From: Acanthopleura granulata
Lineage: Eukaryota > Mollusca > Polyplacophora > Chitonida > Chitonidae
Assembly: GCA_016165875.1 (NCBI GenBank)
Contig: JABBOT010000080.1
Span: 48,380,032 to 48,444,031 of the forward strand
Reading direction: 5' to 3'
DNA: 64,000 nt
How positions within the stretch are numbered: the stretch's first letter is position 1; each line of letters opens with the position of its first letter. The position numbers and the translations under genes are program-made. Positions 56,791 to 64,000 of this stretch are shown piece after piece. The notes beneath the pieces were generated by a model. That model saw only the letters and a list, made by a program, of their open reading frames with translations. It was not told where the DNA came from and searched no databases.

Positions 56791-59700
56791 AGATCTCATA
56801 TACCAAGCAAATTCCATAGGCCATAGTTCATGTCAGCAGATCTTCTTGAAAATAAATTCACAGTGGTCCTGATTATTAATGTTACAACCATCGTAATTTT
56901 TTAGAACATTTACCTGTAGGACACCAAATATTGTGCACATAGCTGAAGGGGGTATCTAAAAACAGTACATCAAGAAAACATCTCTTAACAAGTAAGTTAC
57001 ATTAAGTGTGTTTTGCTGTTTGGATGAGACATTAGCCTCAAGCCATTCATCCATTAAATCTCATCTACAAAATGCTGCAAATAAAAATACCCTTAGCAGT
57101 GCTAGTGTTAAATCAAATTAAATTTCATTTTTGTGTTAAAGTGCAGGATATCACTTCAAGTTAAAATGTGGTTATCTGTTCTTCCATGGCCAGATGTATA
57201 TACAGGTAAGTAAATGTAAATCTAGTTCAACAGCACTTTGCATTCCGTCAGTGCTGAAGTGATATCTGAAAAGGTCCAAATATGTAGTGGAAATGCTTTA
57301 TCTTGTAGGTATTGTTGACAGTTTAAAGCACTAGTCATTTCACTGTGAACCAAACTTGATTATATGCATGTATTTATCTTACATGACATAAATATTCTGT
57401 CCATGACTTAAAGGTTTCAAGGAAGCAAATTTACTTTTTTCTGGGTACATTGTTTGGACACAGCTCAAATTAGTCTTCTTGAGCTGACACTGTGGTAGTT
57501 TAGTAATGTTTTATTAGGATTTTCACTGTGACAAGTTGCTCTGTTCATCAGCTTTTTTTATACCCTACATATATCATTTAAGCATAAGCCATTCACTTGA
57601 CTTGGTGCATTTGTTTGTGGAGTATTGCACTTATTACCCATTTGTACTGGTTTGTTTTATAAATCATGCAGATTTACTTAAACACAATTCTCAAATAATT
57701 GTCTATATTTCTAGAAAATTTGGTGCGAATCATTAATCATTCAGTTTTAGTTTATGCCAAACTATACCACAAACTACAAAAAGTCTGCATGTATGTAGTT
57801 GTATAATTTCATGCCAGTGCTTTCAGAATACATATGTATACATGTATACCAAAGAAAGGGATAATATAACTTAGCAAAAAACGCTAATAAAAATAATAAT
57901 AAAAAGGCTGGGGCTGTTTTGTCAGATTTTGATATCATTAGGTAGGAGCTTGTGTTAGCTGGTATGACCGTGTAACTCCTCCCATGCCTGTGGGGGTTGG
58001 AGAGGAGTGATATGGCTGGGTTCCTCTGTGCTGACGACGACAACAAACCTTTATTTGTTACGCTAGACTAGTCTGGCTGTATATCCAGGAGCATAAAGCA
58101 ATAGTCACAAGAAACAGGGCACAAACATTGTTATTATTGAATCTTGATGGGTTGATCTGTGACGCGAGACTTCGTCGAGTGGATGTAAAAAGTGCTGTTA
58201 TCCAAGTCAACTAGCTCTAATTCCCTAAGGCTCTGTGTTGTGTGACCTTTGGTAGCGATCAGTGTTAGCCTTGTGTTGTATGCAGACAGTTTAATCATGG
58301 TGATTTCCAGACTGAGGCATCCTTCATCATTATAGCTGATCAACATTATATTTAAGTAAAAGACTTCTGTTATTTTGGTGATAAAGCATCAAGATGTTAG
58401 TTAATCAGGTGACAGTTGCTGGAGTGTGTACATTTTTGTATGCATTACTAATGTTTTAGAATTAACATCCAATTAGAAATGATTTGTTCAAAACTTTCAT
58501 TGTTGATAAGAGATTTCTTTCTTTTACATATCAATAGTTCCATTTTTTAATCAATAAACAGGAAATACAAGCAGAAATGTAATAATTTGAGTATGAATGA
58601 AATATTAAATTTTAACACAGACTTGAGTGACAATTTCAGTAAACATTAAGGTTAAGTACCAGCTAATAATAGTATTAAAATAGTTCAGTAAAATTTGTTT
58701 CTTTTCCTGTACTTGTATTTATATACTGTGAGTGAAGTGACCTGTACTAGGCAGAAAATTTTGCCACAGACAGGGCACCACAGACAAACAACATTTTAGT
58801 TCACTGTCTGAAATGCCTCTCATTTGCTGTGGACAGCAAATGAGAGGCCTCCAATACACATGACCTGTCAACATTGGGATGCAGGCCACATGACAGGATT
58901 TACACAAATTTGTTTATGTGAACCTCTTTGCCAGTATTGAATATAACTTATAGTGCACTTGTATTATACTTCCGAGTGGCCTGTCACATGAACCGTGTTA
59001 TTTACACCTGACCTGTGATTTACTTACCTGATACCAGTCTGTCAGTTGGCTATGAAAGCCTTATTACTTTCGAGTCTGATTTCAATTAATCCATGGCTTA
59101 CAACACCTGAGGTCTTCCAGCTAAGACGTTGATAAAACAGATAGTTCTAATGATTGGAGGATAATGAATATCTCTGTCAGAAAACGATTTGCTTTGGTCG
59201 TGAAATGCACACATTAAAGACATCCCCTATATTGATTATTCGCTGCTGCCAGGTGGTCTGTAGTCACTGGCTGTTACATGTTGCACTTAATGAGTGCCAA
59301 AAGCACCTGGTTCCCAGGTAGCTGCTTTTGTACTTGTCTTTAAGTATTTTTAAGCTTTGTAGATTTTCTGTGTAAAATATGATGAGACTTGATCATAATG
59401 AATTCCGAAGTGTTTAGGCTACTTCCTGACTTCAGAATTTCAAATATGAAAATTTGAAGAAATGTCATCATTGAGGCAGAGTTTCTTTCTATTTGAGGCT
59501 TGGAAGCAATTTTAACTAAAAACGTTTTCATCAAAGATAAGTTGTGAGATCACAGGCGTCTGTAGTAGTTTCTAACCTAGGTTTTTCGTACAAATTAAAG
59601 TGCAGTAGAACTTGGGTACTATAGTTCTGTGCCTTGTGCAAATGGCGACAAATGTGGCAGATTGTTCGAACATGTTTTTCTCTGAGATTGTGACAGTCAG

Positions 59701-62700
59701 GCATCATCCAGAGTTGTATTTTGGGCCACCTTTATAATCACTTTAGTCATGCGATTTCCAAAACTTGGTGCATCAAGAGTTCAACTTTTAACTGTTGTCA
59801 GGTGAAGAACTCACTACGTTTCTGCGGGACTCACGTGGCTTGAGTGCCACATAAACAACCCAGAGAATGGATACTATTGGGCCTTAAATAACCACATTAG
59901 AAAACACCTGTGGCTTCTTCAGTTTCAGACAGGGGATCTTTGCTGAAATGTGACACGCACATCAGTTCTGTGTGGTGAGGGTTAAGACATAGGATTCGCA
60001 TGACTGGTGTCACGACAAACTGATTTCAAGTCTATATAGTGCATGAGATTATATCTGTGGTTTCAAATGTTAAAGTGCACATTAAATTGACAAACAACTT
60101 TATTTAATTTAAATGAATTAGCTTTCATTTTTTTTCTTCCATTCAAAACATTAGGAAATTTTGGGCTGTATAGATGTCTGACAGTGAAAGAAGAAATCCT
60201 ACAGAAAGCCTCAGATATGATTTTGATTCTGGCAACTAAAGTTGCTTCGTGATACATACACAGAAAGGTAAACAAATTTGGCAATTCTTTAATGCAGATG
60301 GCAAATTATTTTTATAAAATTTTCCTCTGTAAACAATGTGGTGATGTGTATCCATGACAACACATTTGTACAATACAGTGGTTTGCTCTTTTTAAGCATT
60401 AAATGGTTGATCAGTTATTTGATTTTAATAAATTACCTTAAAAGAAAATTTTTTGCACATTGAACAGTAAACATCAAACTACAACCTGCATTAAAATCCA
60501 ATGACTTGAATTTTTTTTCCCAGTTTAATATTTCTGTTGATCTATAAATATTCTAAGTACCAATAAGTGTGACAACGGTGTACGGTTATACATGTAGTGA
60601 GCACAGATATAGAAATAAGTTAACCCATGTGCTTTGACTTTAATATCAGTGAGTTGTTTTTAGAAGTTTGAGAGGAGAGGGTGGAAAGAATTGTCATTAA
60701 GGCAAAGAAAAGATGAAAATATTTCATACTTGGTGTAGGCCTGATAAAAATAGTTTTCAAATATTTTTCTATTCTTTATTTGTGGTGAGTAAAATGTAAA
60801 TGTACATGTATTGTTTTGAGAATAAAGCCCGAGTACAGCTTCATAGAGGTAAAAAGACTAAGATGGGATTGAGTATTTTATTCCTCTACAATTACATATG
60901 ACCAAAACACCTTTTTTTTTTACTCTGGCTTTCTATGAACCAATGCATGAAAAGTCCTGACGTTTTAAAAGATTAGTGATGATGAGAAACCAGTAGTTTA
61001 TTTATGTGGCCTTAATATGATAGTGATACCATTCATACGAATACAGGATTACAAGGATTATTTGTAGACCATTTGTTTTTATAGTTTTGTATGATTTTTT
61101 TTTTTAATGAAAATGGAATTTGAAGCTAACAGTTAAAGTTCACAGAGCCAGTCTTTGCTCATGTTATAGTGCTGTAAAGTTTAAATAATAGATGGATTAC
61201 CTCCATAAAACCCCAGGACGTTTTGTTCTGCTTCACTGATGTGCATGCGTTCATCTACTCCATGGAGCCACTATGGGAATTAATAAAGTACACCTGCCCA
61301 GGTGAAGCGTGTCACATGACTAGCCGTGCTTCATCCTAGCCACCAATGCTGCCGACACCGAGGCCTGCTGTTCACGTAAGAAACTTCCGTGAACCGTCGC
61401 TGATCACTCGCGGCCGGCAAATCTCTGAGTTGTGTTGTAACTACACCTGAGAAGATAAGCCCTTGTAGCACGTGTGCATGGTGACAGTGAGATTTAACCC
61501 AGGTCGTGTGTGTAGCAGGGACAGGCACAGGTACACAGTTTGGCCAGGTAATGATGACACCTTGTGTAAATAGCAATTAGTTTTTTATGCTAATGGGATA
61601 TATATATACCTGTAAATGTATATAGATCTGTCTGAGTCCATTTGACGGAGATGTACATGTAGATGACTGTGATATATGGGATGAAAATTGACTTTGCACA
61701 TTCCTGCTGAAGGTATCTCTATACAAGTAAACCCTGGCTGTGATGTCTCCTTTGCTCTTCAGTTACTGTACCTGTAGAGGTTATGGCATAGGCAGGTGCT
61801 GCTGTGAGGTCAGAATTGTGCTTAATTAAATTTTAGAGCAGTCATCATCTCTCGGTATGATATTTTATACTTGCTGTTGTGTCTGCACGTTATTTGCCGG
61901 GTTCACCGCTCCGTGATTCAGTGCTGCTGAACACAGGCTTAGTTGTGTACAGGTAACCTACGTATATGTAATGTATTTACATGCTGATATTTGTTTTCTA
62001 TAAACCACATCAACTCAGGCTAAATAACATCACAATAAATCTGTCAACACAAGTGCATGTAGTCTAGCTCTTATATCTACATGAACATGCTGCTTTGACA
62101 TTTGTAGGTCAGTATACTGACAGAACACTGTTCTACCAAGTTACTCAAAGCTTTATTTTCGTTACAAGTTCACTTTCAAACCATTACTTTGAGTACATAA
62201 ATTATAGGTGTACCTGTTTAACTTTTTATATAAGAATGATGAAGAGTTGGCTTGGCTATCCCAGTAGTGCAGATGTATGATTGTAGACCCATTCCTACCT
62301 GAATGCCTCTTGTGCTGTGTTCGTTTATTTATTTGATTGGGGTTCGACTCCTCACTGAGGAATGTTTTACTGATGTTCGTCTGATCTATGGGTGGTGCAA
62401 ACTGAAAGTCACATCATTCGCCAGGCACCTGACATATTTCCTGATGAGAAAGACAACAATTCACTTCGCTAGATGAACCGGCTGTTGTATTTTTCTGCAT
62501 TGTATTTGTCTGCATATTTTTTCCACTGGCAAATAACACAATGATGTAATAAATAATATCTTTTTTTATCTAAAAATGTGTCTATAATAAACTATTGCGC
62601 ATGTTTCTAGATAAAGCTAAATACATTTATACACTAAACTTTATAACTTTTTTATAAACTTTATTTTTGCTATATTTAAAATGAACTCAGGGATTATTTG

Positions 62701-64000
62701 AGAAACTCTATGGGATAAGGCAGCTGTACCTGTGTGTCATGTGGATGTATAAATCTGATGTGCACATGTCTGATTATTGCAAACACTCATTTATGATAAG
62801 TATGGATGTGTAAGTCTGTTGTAAGTATACCGTGAACTGCGTACTACAGCTTGGCTCTGTGAGAACGGTCAGAGTACGTTTTCTCACACTCTTTTTATAT
62901 ACATGTGGACATAGTCATAGTGTAAGGATGCTGTAGACTTCAGTGTACTTATACGGATAAAATTATTTTTTTACTATGTGAAACCTTGAAATGAGCTGAC
63001 TATAGTGCCGTTATAGTTTCATCTCAGACAGAAAATCATTAAGATGCATGAAAAGCTTGTAAACTCAGGGGTTTTTTTTTATTGATAAAATGGATAGAGA
63101 ATTACAGAGTGCAGTTGTGCAATACATTACATATTCCTTTCACTGCAGTACCTTTGTGCTTTTGTATTGTATTATTCAGATAATCTAAGCAGGTTGACCT
63201 GCGTCTAAATTGGCTGCGTACAAAGCTTTTCTAGATTTGTTAGGGTTATAAATAGGCTGACGTGTATAATTGATGACCCATTTCGCTGATTAACCTTCAT
63301 AATGTATGATCAGTTCTGAGAGATCCACTTAAAGGATACAGCAGCTACACCCTAGTTAGCACGTGCGTCGATGTATGGCCCATTGTCAGAGCAGTAAACT
63401 TTACACCTACAAGTACACGTCCAGATGTTACTAATGGGACTGTACCTTATGTAAACTTCCACCAGCCACCTGTAACCTGTGATGTGATGTGTTAGGTGTA
63501 AAAGTGTCGCACCTCATCACCTGTGTCCATGCAGGTACATGTATGTGATCAGCTTCTGAAACTACCCTGTGCCCGTGTCCAGGTAGCTGGGATAAGCGGC
63601 CTTTGTCATATCTCCTATGGTTAACATTTTACAGGAGTTGTGATCTAATACGTCACTATGTAGATTCCTCAACTTAGCAATTCCATGGAGCTTCCTCCAG
63701 CACACCAGTAATGTCATGAAACCTCTACCAGATTTCTCTCCGACCAAGGCTTCTGCGAACACATGTTATCATGCAACTTTTTACACGTATTATGGACAAG
63801 TCGCCAGCCCAGTACAACACCTTGTAGGGCCAGCATAATTACACCTACATTATGTTGTGATGCAACTTAAGTTACATTATTGAGTTTCACATATTCCTCG
63901 ACTGCTTGTCATTTTATATGTTGTGACTTCCACACAACAACCCTATTATGCTCTTGCTTACTGCACCCACATCATGCTTTAACGGGATCTACTAATTACT
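56791..64000. other. 7.2 kb without recognised genes
   Basis: No frame longer than 90 codons and none with a recognisable domain. A poor SINE-like remnant may start near 62320 (gtttatttatttgattgggg). Could be a long espin-like intron or intergenic. Confidence 0.5.

Noticed and set aside
58134..58346. 70-codon minus-strand frame as an exon
   Set aside because: Looks protein-like in composition but lacks recognised homology and supporting neighbouring exons.

Overview
This is a eukaryotic, intron-rich, AT-leaning nuclear window. It has GT-AG introns of 0.1-6 kb, minisatellites, SINE-like repeats and decayed transposons. Gene content, the frequency of acatgtacatgta-like words, and repeats resembling those common in mollusc genomes suggest a spiralian animal, most likely a marine mollusc. 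The phylum is an inference.

Three conserved animal genes are present. (1) DFFB/CAD, the caspase-activated DNase, lies on the minus strand in 6 coding exons (9400 down to 3605; 337 aa predicted, close to the vertebrate length). (2) CDK11/PITSLRE kinase lies on the plus strand, head-to-head with DFFB, in 16 coding exons (11175 to 26421; 791 aa predicted, with every exon junction in phase). (3) The ankyrin-repeat N-terminal part of an espin-like actin-bundling protein lies on the plus strand in 4 exons (37019 to 49755; 330 codons, in phase and still open). Its C-terminal half is not recognisable in the last 14 kb. All three human orthologues lie in band 1p36.3, so the trio looks like ancient linkage compressed into about 46 kb.

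Layout: 0.65-1.8 kb, a 27-bp minisatellite; 3.6-9.4 kb, DFFB with two intronic or junction arrays; 9.4-11.2 kb, the shared divergent 5' region with a large imperfect inverted repeat; 11.2-26.4 kb, CDK11, whose introns hold several tandem arrays, a MITE-like hairpin, SINEs and a dispersed repeat; 27.25 kb, one unassigned possible first exon; 29.2-33.4 kb, a decayed pogo-type DNA transposon with terminal inverted repeats inside a second inverted repeat; 34.4-35.2 kb, a 42-bp array; 37.0-49.8 kb, espin-like exons with SINE and LINE insertions; 53.3-55.0 kb, a 20-bp minisatellite open in all six frames; 55.7-56.8 kb, a 41-bp array; then 7 kb with nothing recognised.

The most striking signal is that three independent minisatellites were built from real exon/intron junctions. 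A 73-bp unit repeats the 3' end of CDK11 exon 5 with its 5' splice site. A 56-bp unit repeats the 3' splice site and start of CDK11 exon 13. A 48-bp unit repeats the 3' end of DFFB exon 5 with its 5' splice site. Each array places a row of near-identical decoy splice sites beside the authentic one.
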